Position numbers and translations under genes: made by a program. This document shows, piece by piece, positions 1 to 11,505 of a DNA stretch of 64,000 bases (its first letter is position 1; every line of letters begins with the position of its first letter). The DNA is taken from assembly GCF_018390535.1 (NCBI RefSeq), contig NZ_JAHBBW010000004.1, positions 62,001 to 126,000 on the forward strand, in the 5' to 3' direction. The DNA comes from Bacteroides propionicigenes. Its GTDB lineage: Bacteria > Bacteroidota > Bacteroidia > Bacteroidales > Bacteroidaceae. Below the pieces are notes generated by a model that saw only the letters and a list, made by a program, of their open reading frames with translations, did no database searches and was not told the DNA's origin.

Positions 1-296
1 AAGCCTAATGTTGCATAAAGCGCAGGAACATAAGCTTGCATCACCATTTGCAGCAGAGTTACGAATGATGCAATTACAACAATAAAGGAAGGAATGCGCA
101 CCATGTCCGGAATTAAGTTCTTAATAGCCGAAATTACCACATTAGAACAGATGAGCACAAACATTGTAGCCAATCCCATGCCCATACCGTTGATAGCGGA
201 CGAAGTAGTACCCAAGGTAGGACACATACCAAGCAGGAGCACAAACGTAGGATTCTCTTTAATAATCCCGTTCATCAATACTTTAAAATTATTCAT
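1..296 (-). CDS. rnfE: Rnf electron transport complex subunit E (partial)
   Basis: The visible 98 residues begin with MNNFKVLMNGIIKENPTFVL and contain the polar-then-hydrophobic pattern of RnfE/NqrD, including LLGMCPTLGTTSSAINGMGM near residue 20 and long membrane segments after it. RnfE is an integral membrane subunit of the Rnf complex, which couples ferredoxin:NAD+ electron transfer to ion pumping across the inner membrane. The start ATG is at 296-294 on the minus strand, 15 bases after the rnfG stop. The gene runs off the left edge of the window, so its C-terminal half, and probably rnfA, lie outside. It is the last visible gene of the rnf operon. Identity is supported by both sequence and operon position. 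Confidence 0.9.
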   Translation of the reverse strand, partial: MNNFKVLMNGIIKENPTFVLLLGMCPTLGTTSSAINGMGMGLATMFVLICSNVVISAIKNLIPDMVRIPSFIVVIASFVTLLQMVMQAYVPALYATLG

Positions 297-311
297 ATCT
301 CTACTCCTTTC

Positions 312-947
312 TTATTTAGCACTGATAGAATCAGTGAGTTCAACTTTAATAGTAGCTCCCGTAGCACTATCTGCCGTATTTTGACCAGCATATGCAGCAT
401 ATGCAACATTCACGGCATTCAAAAACGCACGTGAAGTAATGGTAGAAGCTGTAATAGCGTCCACTTTACCACCGTCTTTACTTACAGTCAGAGGAGCTTC
501 TCCCGGATTCATACCGGTAATATCTCCCTTATTTCCTTTCTTGAACCAATCTGCGGCTTTGGAACCTAATCCCGGAGTTTCCACATGCGACAGCAAAGAG
601 TAATCAATAATCTTACCTTCAGCATCGAAACCTACCAGAACCTTCAGTTCACCACCGAAGCCCATAGAAGTTGCTTCAACAGCTGCACCGATGAATTTAC
701 CTTCTTTTGTGGCAGGATATACAGAGTATTCAACACCGTTCACCTCTTGAGTTTTCTTTTCTGCAATCGGATCATTATCAAAACCCGGAACTACGGCACT
801 CACAGCATCACTCAATGTCTTGGCATTGGCTTGTGCGATAGGTTCCTTCGTCAGTTCGTTTACATAAGCCAGCAATGCTACGGAAATAGCAGTAACGCCC
901 GTAAGTACCAGCAACATATTCTTTAAGGATGATTCTAACTTTTTCAT
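312..947 (-). CDS. rnfG: Rnf complex subunit G (FMN-binding)
   Basis: This 211-residue protein has an N-terminal membrane anchor (about residues 9-29) followed by a periplasmic FMN-binding domain. The flavinylation site is D163-A-I-T-A-S-T169; Thr169 would carry FMN by a phosphoester bond, as known for RnfG/NqrC. The sequence HVETPGLGSK at 121-130 is also typical of the FMN-binding fold. The usual S-G-A-T core is changed here to T-A-S-T, which still fits the looser D-x-x-[ST]-x-[AS]-T pattern. The start codon overlaps the rnfD stop by four bases (ATGA at 947-944), indicating translational coupling. Length is normal for the family. Confidence 0.95.
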   Translation of the reverse strand: MKKLESSLKNMLLVLTGVTAISVALLAYVNELTKEPIAQANAKTLSDAVSAVVPGFDNDPIAEKKTQEVNGVEYSVYPATKEGKFIGAAVEATSMGFGGELKVLVGFDAEGKIIDYSLLSHVETPGLGSKAADWFKKGNKGDITGMNPGEAPLTVSKDGGKVDAITASTITSRAFLNAVNVAYAAYAGQNTADSATGATIKVELTDSISAK

Positions 948-1936
948 TTCTTCTTCGCTACCTCCCCAAAGCGTTTAGGTTTAACATATGTGTTGATTAG
1001 CGGAGTGAACGCATTCATAATAAGAATAGCGAATGACATACCTTCCGGATATGCACCGAACAAACGGATAATTACCGTCAACAGACCGATACAAACACCG
1101 TAAATCAACATTCCCTTATGGCTCATCGGAGAAGTTACATAGTCCGTAGCCATGAAGACAGCACCCAGCATCAAACCACCGGACAACAGCTGCACCACCG
1201 GAGATACATAAATTTCCGGATTAACCATATACATAATGCCGGAGAAAACAAACACCGTAGCCAGAATAGAAACAGGAATATGCCATGTAATAATCTTCTT
1301 CCACAACATATAAGCCAATCCCAGCAACAAAGCCAATGCGCTGACTTCACCCAAGCAACCGCCATTATTACCAATCAGCAAGTCAAAAGATGCGGGAATA
1401 TCACTTAATGACATACCCGGAGCGCCATTGATTACACCTTTCATAATAGCCAGCGGTGTAGCGGCAGTAGTAGCATCCGTATAGGCTGTCAACTGTCCGA
1501 CAGCTGGCCATGTAGTCATCTGCACCGGAAAAGAGAGCAACAGGAATACACGTCCTGCCAATGCCGGATTAAAAGGATTACAACCCAAACCACCGAAAGA
1601 CATCTTGCCCACACCGATAGCAAACAAAGCGCCCAAGATGATTATCCAGATAGGAAGGTTGGAAGGTAAATTAAATGCCAGCAACACACCGGTAATAACA
1701 GCAGAACCGTCACAGATGGTTGTGGTTTCTTTTTTCATCAGGAATTTGCCGATAGCCCATTCAAAGAACAAGCAGGCAGCTACGGAAGTAGCCGTAACAA
1801 TCAGTGCACCCAGTCCGAAAAAGTAAAGCGACACAAGAAATGCAGGAATCAATGCAATGAGCACGCCATACATATTCTTCTTCACGCTGTCACCACCGTG
1901 AACATGGGGCGAAAGGGATACGATTAATTTATTCAT
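944..1936 (-). CDS. rnfD: Rnf complex subunit D
   Basis: This 330-residue polytopic membrane protein matches RnfD/NqrB. It begins MNKLIVSLSPHVHGGDSVKK, has about nine hydrophobic segments, and carries GLGCNPFNPALAGRVFL around residues 117-133. A flavinylation motif D154-A-T-T-A-A-T160-P makes Thr160 the likely FMN attachment site. RnfD carries electrons within the membrane part of the complex between RnfC/RnfB and RnfG. The gene overlaps rnfG by four bases and follows rnfC after 23 bases. Length and motif order are normal. Confidence 0.95.
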   Translation of the reverse strand: MNKLIVSLSPHVHGGDSVKKNMYGVLIALIPAFLVSLYFFGLGALIVTATSVAACLFFEWAIGKFLMKKETTTICDGSAVITGVLLAFNLPSNLPIWIIILGALFAIGVGKMSFGGLGCNPFNPALAGRVFLLLSFPVQMTTWPAVGQLTAYTDATTAATPLAIMKGVINGAPGMSLSDIPASFDLLIGNNGGCLGEVSALALLLGLAYMLWKKIITWHIPVSILATVFVFSGIMYMVNPEIYVSPVVQLLSGGLMLGAVFMATDYVTSPMSHKGMLIYGVCIGLLTVIIRLFGAYPEGMSFAILIMNAFTPLINTYVKPKRFGEVAKKK

Positions 1937-1959
1937 AAGATTATACTAAATTAAATCTT

Positions 1960-3297
1960 TCATTTTTTTACTTGACGTGCACGTATCATTGCTCCTACCT
2001 TTCCCTTACCTAAGCGGATATAATCCAGCATCGGACGGTTGGAAGGACAAGTGAACTGGCATGAGCCGCATTCGATACATGACATGATATCTTCTTTCTC
2101 TACTCTTTCAAAATCTCCGTGAGCCGATACAGTAGCCAGTAAGTAAGGTTCCAGTCCCATAGGGCAAGCACCTACACACTTGGCGCAACGGATGCATGGT
2201 TGTGCCTCACCGCGCTTAGCTTCTTTATCGTTCATAATCAGAATACCGGAACTACCCTTGGCTGTCGGTACATCTGTATTAACCAGAGCTTTACCCATCA
2301 TCGGACCACCACCGATTATCTTACCTGTATCTTCGGGCAGACCACCGCAAGCATCAATCAATTGCTTCATCGGCGTACCGATACGTGCCAGGAAGTTAGA
2401 AGGTTTGGAAAGAGATTTGCCGGTTACGGTAATTACACGTTCAAACAACGGTTTATTTTTCTGAACAGCCTGATACACAGCAAATGCGGTACCTACGTTC
2501 TGAACGACTGCACCGGTAGAGATAGGTAATGCTCCGGCAGCAACCTGACGACTGATTACAGCATCAATCAGCTGTTTTTCACCACCTTGCGGATATTGAA
2601 CTTTCAAAGGAACAACCTCAATGCCGGCGTAACCGGCAGCAACTTTCGTCATTAGCTGGATAGCATCGGGCTTATTATTCTCAATACCGATAAATGCCTT
2701 ATTCACTTTTACGGCTTTCATCAGGATAGAAATACCCACCATAATCTCTTCGGCATGCTCCAACATCAGCTGATGATCGGCAGTCAGATACGGTTCACAC
2801 TCTACGGCATTGATGATAACACATTCTGCCTTAAAAGCCGGAGGCGGACACAACTTAACTTGTGTAGGGAAGCAAGCGCCACCCAAACCAACGATACCTG
2901 CATCCGCAATTTTCTTCACAATTTCCTCTGCAGTGAGGTTGCACTCTTTTACCAATGTATCGGTGCGGTCGATAGATTCTTCCCACTCATCTCCTTCTAC
3001 ATCAATAAAGATAGCGGGTTTGGCATATCCGCTGGCATCGACAACTGTGTCAATCTTAGCGACCTTTCCGCTGACAGACGAATGAATAGCAGCTGATACG
3101 AAGCCACCGGGTTCGGCAATCTTTGTACCTACTTTCACGACATCACCCTTAGCAACGATAGGCTTTGCAGGAGCACCGATGTGCTGGCTCAGTAAGATTG
3201 TGGCTTTTGCCGGAATCTCTGCCTGCACGATAGGCTGATGTGCTGAAAGTTTATTTTCGTGTGGATGAACTCCACCAATTGAAAATGTCTTCAACAT
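1960..3297 (-). CDS. rnfC: Rnf complex subunit C (NADH-binding, Fe-S)
   Basis: RnfC is the peripheral NAD(H)-interacting subunit. This 445-residue protein has an N-terminal barrel-sandwich (biotinyl-lipoyl-like) region beginning MLKTFSIGGVHPHENKL, a nucleotide/flavin-binding core with GIVGLGGACFPTQVKL near residue 135-150, and two C-terminal [4Fe-4S] motifs, C368-x2-C-x2-C-x3-C and C407-x2-C-x2-C-x3-C. The cysteine spacing is that of a bacterial-type ferredoxin pair. It lies between rnfB (38 bases upstream) and rnfD (23 bases downstream) on the same strand. Confidence 0.95.
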   Translation of the reverse strand: MLKTFSIGGVHPHENKLSAHQPIVQAEIPAKATILLSQHIGAPAKPIVAKGDVVKVGTKIAEPGGFVSAAIHSSVSGKVAKIDTVVDASGYAKPAIFIDVEGDEWEESIDRTDTLVKECNLTAEEIVKKIADAGIVGLGGACFPTQVKLCPPPAFKAECVIINAVECEPYLTADHQLMLEHAEEIMVGISILMKAVKVNKAFIGIENNKPDAIQLMTKVAAGYAGIEVVPLKVQYPQGGEKQLIDAVISRQVAAGALPISTGAVVQNVGTAFAVYQAVQKNKPLFERVITVTGKSLSKPSNFLARIGTPMKQLIDACGGLPEDTGKIIGGGPMMGKALVNTDVPTAKGSSGILIMNDKEAKRGEAQPCIRCAKCVGACPMGLEPYLLATVSAHGDFERVEKEDIMSCIECGSCQFTCPSNRPMLDYIRLGKGKVGAMIRARQVKK

Positions 3298-3335
3298 ACA
3301 ATTCTGTATTTTTAGTCGTTTTATTACTTTTAATA

Positions 3336-4196
3336 TTATGCCTCTACTTTCGGAGCCTCTATATCTGTTTTCGGCTTGCGTGGAGGGAAGTTAAGTGCGA
3401 TAATTGTACCTTGCGGACAAACTTCTTCACACTTGCGGCAAGATTTGCATTTGTTCGGATCGATGTACGCCAAATTATTTTCCAAAGTAATCGCTTCAAA
3501 CGGACATACTTTCACACATTTGCCACAGCCGATACAAGCTACAGTACAAGCCTTACGTGCCACTGCACCCTTATCCTTGTTTACACATTGCACATACACG
3601 CGACGGGATTTCTTACCCTGAGGACGGATTTCGATAATGTTTCTCGGACAGGCCTTAGCACATGCGCCACATGCGGTACATTTAGCTTCGTCCACTTCCG
3701 GAAGCCCGGTTTCGGGATTCATGTGGATAGCATCGAACTGACAAGCATCCACACAGTCACCGCAACCCAAACAGCCAAAACTACATCCTGTTTCACCACC
3801 ATAAAGAGAAGATGCAATCGCACAACTCTTTGCACCGTCATATTGGTTGATACGGGGACGGTTGGCACATGTTCCGTTACATCTCACTACTGCAACCATA
3901 GGTTCGGCAGCTGCTGCATCCAATCCCAAGATTTCGGCAACCTTCGTCATAACGGGTTGTCCACCCACCGGACAAAGCTTACCTTCCAGCGAACCTGCCT
4001 TGACACAAGCGTCAGCAAATCCGCTACAACCCGGGTAACCACATCCACCGCAATTTGCTTGGGGAAGCACAGCTGCCACTTGCGCAATTCGCGGATCTTC
4101 ATACACGGCAAATTTCTTGGAAGCTACATAAAGTATAGCCGCTGAAACCAGTGCTATAGCTCCCAATGAAATTACTGCAATCAGAATTACATTCAT
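3336..4196 (-). CDS. rnfB: Rnf complex subunit B (multi-cluster ferredoxin)
   Basis: RnfB receives electrons from reduced ferredoxin. This 286-residue protein has a membrane anchor (residues 4-25), a [4Fe-4S] domain with C49-x2-C52-x4-C57 and C75, and then four ferredoxin-type CxxCxxCxxxC motifs at about 142-152, 173-183, 221-231 and 250-260. Two ferredoxin pairs, rather than the single pair of gammaproteobacterial RnfB, is the arrangement I expect for anaerobic Rnf complexes. It is the second gene of the operon, 38 bases after the RseC-like gene and 38 before rnfC. Confidence 0.95.
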   Translation of the reverse strand: MNVILIAVISLGAIALVSAAILYVASKKFAVYEDPRIAQVAAVLPQANCGGCGYPGCSGFADACVKAGSLEGKLCPVGGQPVMTKVAEILGLDAAAAEPMVAVVRCNGTCANRPRINQYDGAKSCAIASSLYGGETGCSFGCLGCGDCVDACQFDAIHMNPETGLPEVDEAKCTACGACAKACPRNIIEIRPQGKKSRRVYVQCVNKDKGAVARKACTVACIGCGKCVKVCPFEAITLENNLAYIDPNKCKSCRKCEEVCPQGTIIALNFPPRKPKTDIEAPKVEA

Positions 4197-4234
4197 AAAT
4201 TAGTTGTTTATTAATTATTTATTTTATGTATTAG

Positions 4235-4654
4235 TTAGTTCATTGGTTTGACTGAAAAAGAGAACTTCTTTCCCAACCTCGACTTGTTCAACCACAATAT
4301 ATAATAATAAGGTATAAGGAGAGCTAACGAACAAAGTGCGGAACTCAGTTCATCATTCCATATAGCCATAAAAATAAAAAGGGAAAAAATTAAAACAAAG
4401 AAAGGTAGTACAAAAGCAAGCAGAACCGCCATCACTCCCATTGACAATTCACCGATAACCCATACGCGGTCACCGGGCTGATAGGCTGTTTCGCTGTCAT
4501 TGGTAACATCAACGAGCTTCTCTTTCGTATCGGCGGAACTGCAATGTCCCTTGATACTACATGAAGCGCATGCTGAAGTCTGAATAATTCTCACTTGAAG
4601 ATGAGAACCGTTTATGTTTTCCACAATACCCTGATGTTTTATAGTATTCGCCAT
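4235..4654 (-). CDS. rseC: RseC/MucC-family membrane protein
   Basis: This 139-residue protein has an N-terminal soluble part with three closely spaced cysteines (C29, C32, C38, in SACASCSIKGHC), then two hydrophobic segments (about 75-95 and 100-120). This is the layout of the RseC/MucC family, known in Proteobacteria as a sigma-E regulator and a SoxR-reducing accessory factor encoded with rnf genes. Here it is the first gene of the rnf operon, so a role in Rnf assembly or redox delivery is more likely than sigma-E control. That role is inferred from position. A TAAATTTG promoter element lies about 30 bases upstream. Confidence 0.85.
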   Translation of the reverse strand: MANTIKHQGIVENINGSHLQVRIIQTSACASCSIKGHCSSADTKEKLVDVTNDSETAYQPGDRVWVIGELSMGVMAVLLAFVLPFFVLIFSLFIFMAIWNDELSSALCSLALLIPYYYILWLNKSRLGKKFSFSVKPMN

Positions 4655-4682
4655 TTTGCAAAGTGTGCATTACAAATCGCGG

Positions 4683-4690
4683 CAAATTTA
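4683..4690 (-). promoter_or_regulatory. -7 promoter element of the rnf operon
   Basis: Read on the minus strand this is TAAATTTG, matching the Bacteroides -7 consensus TAnnTTTG. A CTTG lies 18 bases upstream and is a fair -33 box. Transcription would start about 20 bases before the RseC-like ATG and run through rnfBCDGE. Confidence 0.6.
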
Positions 4691-4796
4691 CGCATTATTT
4701 GCGAACTGCAAGGGATTAGATTGTTTTTTCTGTGTACGTAAACGTTCATTTTCCCGTTTTTAGTGATTTTTCTTTATTTTTTCTACTAAAACACAC

Positions 4797-4835
4797 AAAG
4801 AACGCCCCGTTTTCATTCAACGGGGCGTTCTTTTT
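4797..4835. terminator. Rho-independent terminator after the DUF3078 gene
   Basis: A perfect GC-rich stem (AAAGAACGCCCCGTT paired with AACGGGGCGTTCTTT) closes a 7-base loop. T-rich sequence flanks it on both strands. It is 23 bases beyond the stop of the minus-strand DUF3078 gene. Confidence 0.85.
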
Positions 4836-4857
4836 AGTCGTTAACAATATGTATGGT

Positions 4858-6279
4858 TTACCATTTGTAATTGATACCGAAGCTCAACAATTCTTTTACC
4901 TGAAAATAGCTGTCTCCTTCGGTTGGCTTGGCACTGTCATCAAAACGGGCGTGTACATAAAGCTTAGTGGAAAGATAACGGTTCAGTACAAAATTCACAG
5001 TATTTTCCCATTCAATACGTGTCCATTCATAACTGGTCTGAAAATCCAAACGAGAATCCAGCACAATGGAAGGTATAATGGTCCATGACAGCGTCGGTTG
5101 TATTTGAGAACCGAAATTATGTTTGACACACTTGCCTTCGTCCAAACCGAACTTTACTTCATCTACCTCCTTATTGCCCACATAACGCAACATATAAGTC
5201 AACGGAGCCATGAAAACAGACAAATTAAATTTCTTCTTTTTCAGTTTATAATCCATACCGATACTGGACGACCAGTCTGCCGGAGCAAAGAAAGCGGAAA
5301 CCAACTCCTCACTGTTCGCTTTATAACCGTGACAGAACTGTGTCTTAAACTCGGTAGTAATTGTATAATACCATTTAGATGCAGCCTGAATACCTATTTT
5401 ACTATAAATACGAAGTTGGTCGGTACTTACCAGATAATTGTGAAACTCATCGGAAGGGGCGGAACTGAAGCCTAATTTAGCATCCAGCAGGTTCTCCCAT
5501 TGAACTTTCTCCTTATCATTATAATTAGCGAACAACTGCAAATTGGCAAGCACGGCATTTGTGCTCTCACCACCTTTATACCAGTTATCGGAGATATAGT
5601 TCTGCGTAATTTGCAATGAACCGTTTCCTCCGGTGACCCACCAGTTAGGTTTCTGTATCACCACCTCCGCTTCTTCTTTCACCCCTATCATTTTTTCTTG
5701 GGCAAAAAGTTTGGCAACGGAAGGCTTGGAAGAAACTTCCTTTTCAATATTATCCTTGAAAACTTTCGTTTTTTTAATTTCCTTTTCAGTCATTACCACT
5801 AAGTCCGGGCGATTAACATAGGTATTCAGCATCACACGGTCTACTATCTTATTGGCATTTTCCTTCGACAAGAAGCTCAATGTATCAAACGGCAAAAGTT
5901 CTTTTGTCATTGCCGGTACCGTATCAGGCTTTTGAAAACTCCAGTTTACCTGAGACAAACGTTCCATTGGAGCATAATAATAGGTAGTGGGAACAAACAA
6001 ACGGTAATAGTCCGGGTTGTATGCAATATAGCGTTCGGGAGTGGCCGGATCATTTAAATAATTCAGCACTCCAAAATATTTCTCATGCAACACCGAGACT
6101 GTATCCAATTGATATCCTTCATTGTACGGTTGCAGCTTCAATATCCAATTTTGGCTCCAAATGCCCGACAATGTATCCGCCTTTTCCGTTGCAGCCTGTT
6201 TCTTTATAGAATCCTGGGCTATTACCGGAAATGAAAATAGTGCGGCAACTAATCCTATTAAAACACGTCTATTCCTCAT
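4858..6279 (-). CDS. DUF3078 outer-membrane-type protein
   Basis: This 473-residue protein starts with a signal peptide ([22 protein letters not shown]). Its second half, from [20 protein letters not shown] onward, resembles DUF3078, a Bacteroidetes family rich in alternating aromatic beta strands. The C terminus ends in a strand (LSFGINYKW), which suggests an outer-membrane beta barrel. No function is established. It is monocistronic: a strong terminator follows it, and the divergent pyrG gene is 205 bases away. Confidence 0.75.
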   Translation of the reverse strand: MRNRRVLIGLVAALFSFPVIAQDSIKKQAATEKADTLSGIWSQNWILKLQPYNEGYQLDTVSVLHEKYFGVLNYLNDPATPERYIAYNPDYYRLFVPTTYYYAPMERLSQVNWSFQKPDTVPAMTKELLPFDTLSFLSKENANKIVDRVMLNTYVNRPDLVVMTEKEIKKTKVFKDNIEKEVSSKPSVAKLFAQEKMIGVKEEAEVVIQKPNWWVTGGNGSLQITQNYISDNWYKGGESTNAVLANLQLFANYNDKEKVQWENLLDAKLGFSSAPSDEFHNYLVSTDQLRIYSKIGIQAASKWYYTITTEFKTQFCHGYKANSEELVSAFFAPADWSSSIGMDYKLKKKKFNLSVFMAPLTYMLRYVGNKEVDEVKFGLDEGKCVKHNFGSQIQPTLSWTIIPSIVLDSRLDFQTSYEWTRIEWENTVNFVLNRYLSTKLYVHARFDDSAKPTEGDSYFQVKELLSFGINYKW

Positions 6280-6436
6280 AATTTCTTAAAATCTATATTT
6301 GAACGCAAAATTAAACCAAAATGTTCAGATTACAAAAGGAGTGAAGTGAAAGTTTATCAGAACCTTATTATACACGCATATTCCACTTTTTATAATTGTT
6401 TTCACTAAACTGTTATGTACTTCCTCTTTTTTTTCA

Positions 6437-6444
6437 TAATTTTG
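6437..6444 (+). promoter_or_regulatory. -7 promoter element for pyrG-yidC
   Basis: TAATTTTG matches TAnnTTTG on the plus strand, 40 bases before the pyrG GTG. The -33 region is T-rich, without a clear TTTG. Confidence 0.5.
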
Positions 6445-6472
6445 CGCTTTAATTTTTAGAGAAAACATTTAA

Positions 6473-8098
<1,626 letters not shown>

Positions 8099-8139
8099 TC
8101 ATTACTAATTTTAATAATTGATAATTCATAATTGATTAA

Positions 8140-9987
8140 ATGGATAAAAATACCATCACAGGCCTTGTCCTAATAGCCGTTTTGTTAGTCGGATTCAGTT
8201 TCTTAAGCCGTCCGAGCAAGGAACAGCTGGCAGCACAACAACACTATTATGACTCCATAGCCCAAGTACAACAACGCGAAGCTGACTTGAAAGCAAAGGC
8301 GGAAGCCGCTTTGGCTAACGACAAAGAGGTTCAAACGGCAGACTCCGCCGCCCTCTTCTTTGATGCGCTTCAAGGAACTGACTCACAGGTTACAATACAA
8401 AACAACCTGGCGGAACTGACAGTGGCCACCAAAGGCGGACGTATTTCATCAGCTACATTGAAAGAGTATATGGGACAGGACAAAAAGACGCCTGTTACCC
8501 TATTCAGCGGCGATGACGCTTCCATGAACTTCCTTTTCTACAACAAAAAGGAAACGATACAGACAGAGGATTACTATTTTACAGTGGCAAACCGTACGGA
8601 CAGCACCGTAACCATGCGTTTGTCTGCAGACAGTGCCAGCTATATCGACTTTAAGTATGCCATGCATAATGATACGTACTTGGTGGATTTCACAATAGAT
8701 GCCGTAGGCATGGAAGACAAGCTGGCAAGCACCAACTATGTAGACATTGAGTGGTCGCAACGTGCACGCCAGATAGAAAAGGGTTACACCTACGAGAACC
8801 GTTTGTCTGAATTGACTTATAAAATTACCGGAGACGGAACCGATTATTTGTCCGCCGGCAAGAATGATGAAAAAGAAGTTGCAGAACGTCTGGACTGGAT
8901 TGCCTTCAAAAATCAGTTCTTCTCTTCCGTATTCCTGGCTGACGCAGATTTTGAAAAGACAAAGTTAAACTCAAAGATGGAAGCGCAAGGCAGCGGATAT
9001 ATCAAGGACTATTCTGCAGAAATGAGCACTGTTTTTGATCCGAGCGGCAAAAATCCTACCCGGTTGTTCTTCTACTTCGGCCCTAACCATTACAAGACAC
9101 TGACCGCACTTGACAAAGGGCGTGAAGACAAGTGGGAACTCAACCGTCTGGTATATCTGGGCTGGCCGTTAATCCGCTGGATAAACAAATGGTTCACCAT
9201 CAACATCTTCGACTGGTTGTCGAGTTGGGGATTGAGTATGGGTATCGTTTTGTTGCTGATGACATTAATTGTAAAAGCGGTAGTATTCCCTGCAACATGG
9301 AAAACCTATATTTCTTCAGCCAAGATGCGTGTGCTGAAACCGAAAATTGACGAAATCGGCAAGAAGTACCCGAAGCAGGAAGATGCCATGAAGAAACAAC
9401 AGGAAGTAATGGGGCTTTACAGTCAATACGGTGTCAGCCCCATGGGAGGATGCCTGCCGATGCTGATTCAGTTTCCTATTCTGATGGCATTGTTTATGTT
9501 TGTGCCGAGTGCCATTGAGCTTCGCCAGCAAAGTTTCTTGTGGGCCGATGACTTGTCTACATACGATGCATTCATCAACTTCCCGTTCCATATTCCGTTC
9601 TTGGGCAGTCACCTCAGTTTATTCTGTTTGCTGATGACAGTAACCAATATTCTGAACACCAAGTTTATGATGCAGCAGCAAGACACAGGCGCCAATCCGC
9701 AAATGGCAGCTATGAAGTGGATGTCATATCTGATGCCTGTAATGTTCCTGTTCATATTGAATGACTATCCTTCGGGACTGAACTATTACTACTTCATTTC
9801 GACGCTCATCAGTGTAGTGACTACGCTCATCATGCGTAAAGCCACTAACGAAGAAGCCCTTCTTGCACAATTGGAGGCAAAGAAGAAGGATCCGAAAAAG
9901 ATGAAGAAAACCGGCTTCGCCGCCCGCCTTGAAGCAATGCAGAAGCAACAAGAGCAGATGATGAAAGAAAAGCAGAACAGGAAATAA
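8140..9987 (+). CDS. yidC: Membrane protein insertase YidC
   Basis: YidC inserts and folds inner-membrane proteins, alone or with SecYEG. The 615-residue protein has the N-terminal transmembrane helix (about 5-22), a large periplasmic beta-sandwich domain (about 60-350), and the conserved Oxa1-like core of five helices beginning near residue 355, including [21 protein letters not shown]. The C-terminal tail is strongly basic and coiled ([12 protein letters not shown] and after), as in ribosome-contacting YidC tails. It follows pyrG and is ended by a hairpin at 10017-10042. Confidence 0.97.
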   Translation: MDKNTITGLVLIAVLLVGFSFLSRPSKEQLAAQQHYYDSIAQVQQREADLKAKAEAALANDKEVQTADSAALFFDALQGTDSQVTIQNNLAELTVATKGGRISSATLKEYMGQDKKTPVTLFSGDDASMNFLFYNKKETIQTEDYYFTVANRTDSTVTMRLSADSASYIDFKYAMHNDTYLVDFTIDAVGMEDKLASTNYVDIEWSQRARQIEKGYTYENRLSELTYKITGDGTDYLSAGKNDEKEVAERLDWIAFKNQFFSSVFLADADFEKTKLNSKMEAQGSGYIKDYSAEMSTVFDPSGKNPTRLFFYFGPNHYKTLTALDKGREDKWELNRLVYLGWPLIRWINKWFTINIFDWLSSWGLSMGIVLLLMTLIVKAVVFPATWKTYISSAKMRVLKPKIDEIGKKYPKQEDAMKKQQEVMGLYSQYGVSPMGGCLPMLIQFPILMALFMFVPSAIELRQQSFLWADDLSTYDAFINFPFHIPFLGSHLSLFCLLMTVTNILNTKFMMQQQDTGANPQMAAMKWMSYLMPVMFLFILNDYPSGLNYYYFISTLISVVTTLIMRKATNEEALLAQLEAKKKDPKKMKKTGFAARLEAMQKQQEQMMKEKQNRK

Positions 9988-10016
9988 ACTTCCGTTCAAG
10001 ATATTTTTCAGAAGGG

Positions 10017-10042
10017 AGCCGGACAATTCGCATTGCCCGGCT
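10017..10042 (+). terminator. Terminator after yidC
   Basis: The stem AGCCGG-ACAAT pairs with ATTG-CCCGGCT around a 4-base loop with one imperfect position. It is followed by the T-rich run TTCTTTTCCTTTTTC. It lies 30 bases beyond the yidC stop. Confidence 0.7.
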
Positions 10043-10055
10043 TTCTTTTCCTTTT

Positions 10056-10121
10056 TCAAGTACATCAAAAAGGATTATCAAGTATATCAAATGATTTTTT
10101 CAAGTATATCCAAAAATTATC
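10056..10121. repeat. Array A: three 22-bp tandem units
   Basis: Units start at 10056, 10078 and 10100, exactly 22 bp apart. Each begins TCAAGTA(C/T)ATC(A/C)A, followed by a variable A/T-rich tail. The array lies between the yidC terminator and the MATE gene and covers the first codons of an upstream in-frame ATG, which argues against that start. The array at 23973 is related: both share TACATCAAAA and a GGATTAT joint. Confidence 0.85.
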
Positions 10122-10129
10122 TATCGAAT

Positions 10130-11461
10130 ATGCAAACTAAATACACCTACAAAGAGATTTGGCTCATAGCCTACCCTATTTTAATCAGCTTGCTCATGGA
10201 GCAGATGATTGGTATGACAGACACAGCCTTCTTGGGGCGTGTAGGCGAAATAGAATTAGGAGCATCTGCCATTGCAGGCATCTTCTATATAGTAATGTTC
10301 ATGGTGGCATTCGGTTTCAGTATCGGAGCGCAAATTCTGATAGCACGGCGTAACGGTGAGCAACAATATAAAGAAATAGGCAACTTATTCTATCAAGGCA
10401 TCTATTTTCAAGTAGGAATGGCAGCGGTCATGTTTGCTGTATGCTACAGCTTTGCACCGGCAATATTGAAACGGCTTGTCTCTTCCGAACACATTTACGA
10501 TGCGGCAATGAGTTACCTGAACTGGCGTGTTTTCGGCTTCTTCTTCTCCTTTACGGCAGTAATGTTCCGTGCCTTTTTTCTGGGAACTACACAAACCAAA
10601 ACACTGACACTGAACTCCATTGTCATGGTATTAAGCAACATCGTGTTCAATTATATCCTGATATTCGGAAAGTTCGGCTTCCCCGCCCTCGGCATTGCCG
10701 GAGCAGCCATCGGCTCGTCAATGGCGGAATTGGTGTCATTGATATTCTTCATTATCTATACCCGCAACCGTATTGATATTCGCAAATACGGACTGGACAA
10801 GATACCGGGTATCCGTTGGAACATACTCAAACGTATGCTCAACGTTTCCCTATGGACCATGGTGCAGAATTTCCTCTCACTCTCCACATGGTTCCTGCTC
10901 TTCCTCTATGTAGAGCATTTGGGAGAACGTTCACTCGCCATTACAAATATCATCCGCAACGTATCCGGAATCATGTTCATGGTGATGATGGCATTTGCTT
11001 CTACTTGCGGTTCACTGGTCAGCAACCTTATCGGGGCGGGAAACATCAGTTGCGTACCCGGAACAATACGGCAGCACATACGCATAGCCTATGCCTTTGT
11101 ATTGCCCTTCGCCATCTTCTTTGCACTATTCCCCAAACTGATATTGGGAGTGTATACGGACATTCCGGAACTGCAGGAAGCGGCCATCCCCTCGCTTTGG
11201 GTACTTTGCTCCGCATACCTGTTCCTCGTGCCGGCCAATGTTTATTTCCAGTCCGTATCGGGAACGGGTAACACACGTACCGCATTGGCTTTGGAAATGA
11301 TAACGCTGGTGATTTACACCTGCTATATCACATATATCGTTGCCTATCTGAAATTGGACGTGGCATTTGCATGGACCTCTGAAATAGTTTATTCCGTGGG
11401 TATTTTGGTGCTTTGTTACTTCTACATGAAGAAAGGAAAATGGAGTCTGAAGAAAATTTAA
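10130..11461 (+). CDS. MATE-family multidrug/cation efflux transporter
   Basis: This is a 12-helix antiporter of the MATE (NorM/DinF-like) family, exporting organic cations or drugs in exchange for Na+ or H+. The N terminus reads MQTKYTYKEIWLIAYPILIS, followed by the family signature MIGMTDTAFLGRVGEIELGA; a second related half begins near residue 230. Length (443 residues) is standard. An in-frame ATG at 10091 exists, but its 13 extra codons fall inside the 22-bp repeat array, so 10130 is preferred. Substrate cannot be read from the sequence. It appears to be transcribed alone. Confidence 0.9.
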   Translation: MQTKYTYKEIWLIAYPILISLLMEQMIGMTDTAFLGRVGEIELGASAIAGIFYIVMFMVAFGFSIGAQILIARRNGEQQYKEIGNLFYQGIYFQVGMAAVMFAVCYSFAPAILKRLVSSEHIYDAAMSYLNWRVFGFFFSFTAVMFRAFFLGTTQTKTLTLNSIVMVLSNIVFNYILIFGKFGFPALGIAGAAIGSSMAELVSLIFFIIYTRNRIDIRKYGLDKIPGIRWNILKRMLNVSLWTMVQNFLSLSTWFLLFLYVEHLGERSLAITNIIRNVSGIMFMVMMAFASTCGSLVSNLIGAGNISCVPGTIRQHIRIAYAFVLPFAIFFALFPKLILGVYTDIPELQEAAIPSLWVLCSAYLFLVPANVYFQSVSGTGNTRTALALEMITLVIYTCYITYIVAYLKLDVAFAWTSEIVYSVGILVLCYFYMKKGKWSLKKI

Positions 11462-11505
11462 ATTAATTCCCTATCTTCGCTACCAAAATAAATCTTCAAA
11501 CATAT

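Noticed and set aside
3240..4145. Plus-strand ORF of 301 codons
   Set aside because: It is antisense to rnfB and the end of rnfC, with cysteine- and threonine-rich low-complexity translation.
10091..10129. Upstream start of the MATE gene
   Set aside because: These codons fall within the 22-bp repeat array and add no conserved residues.
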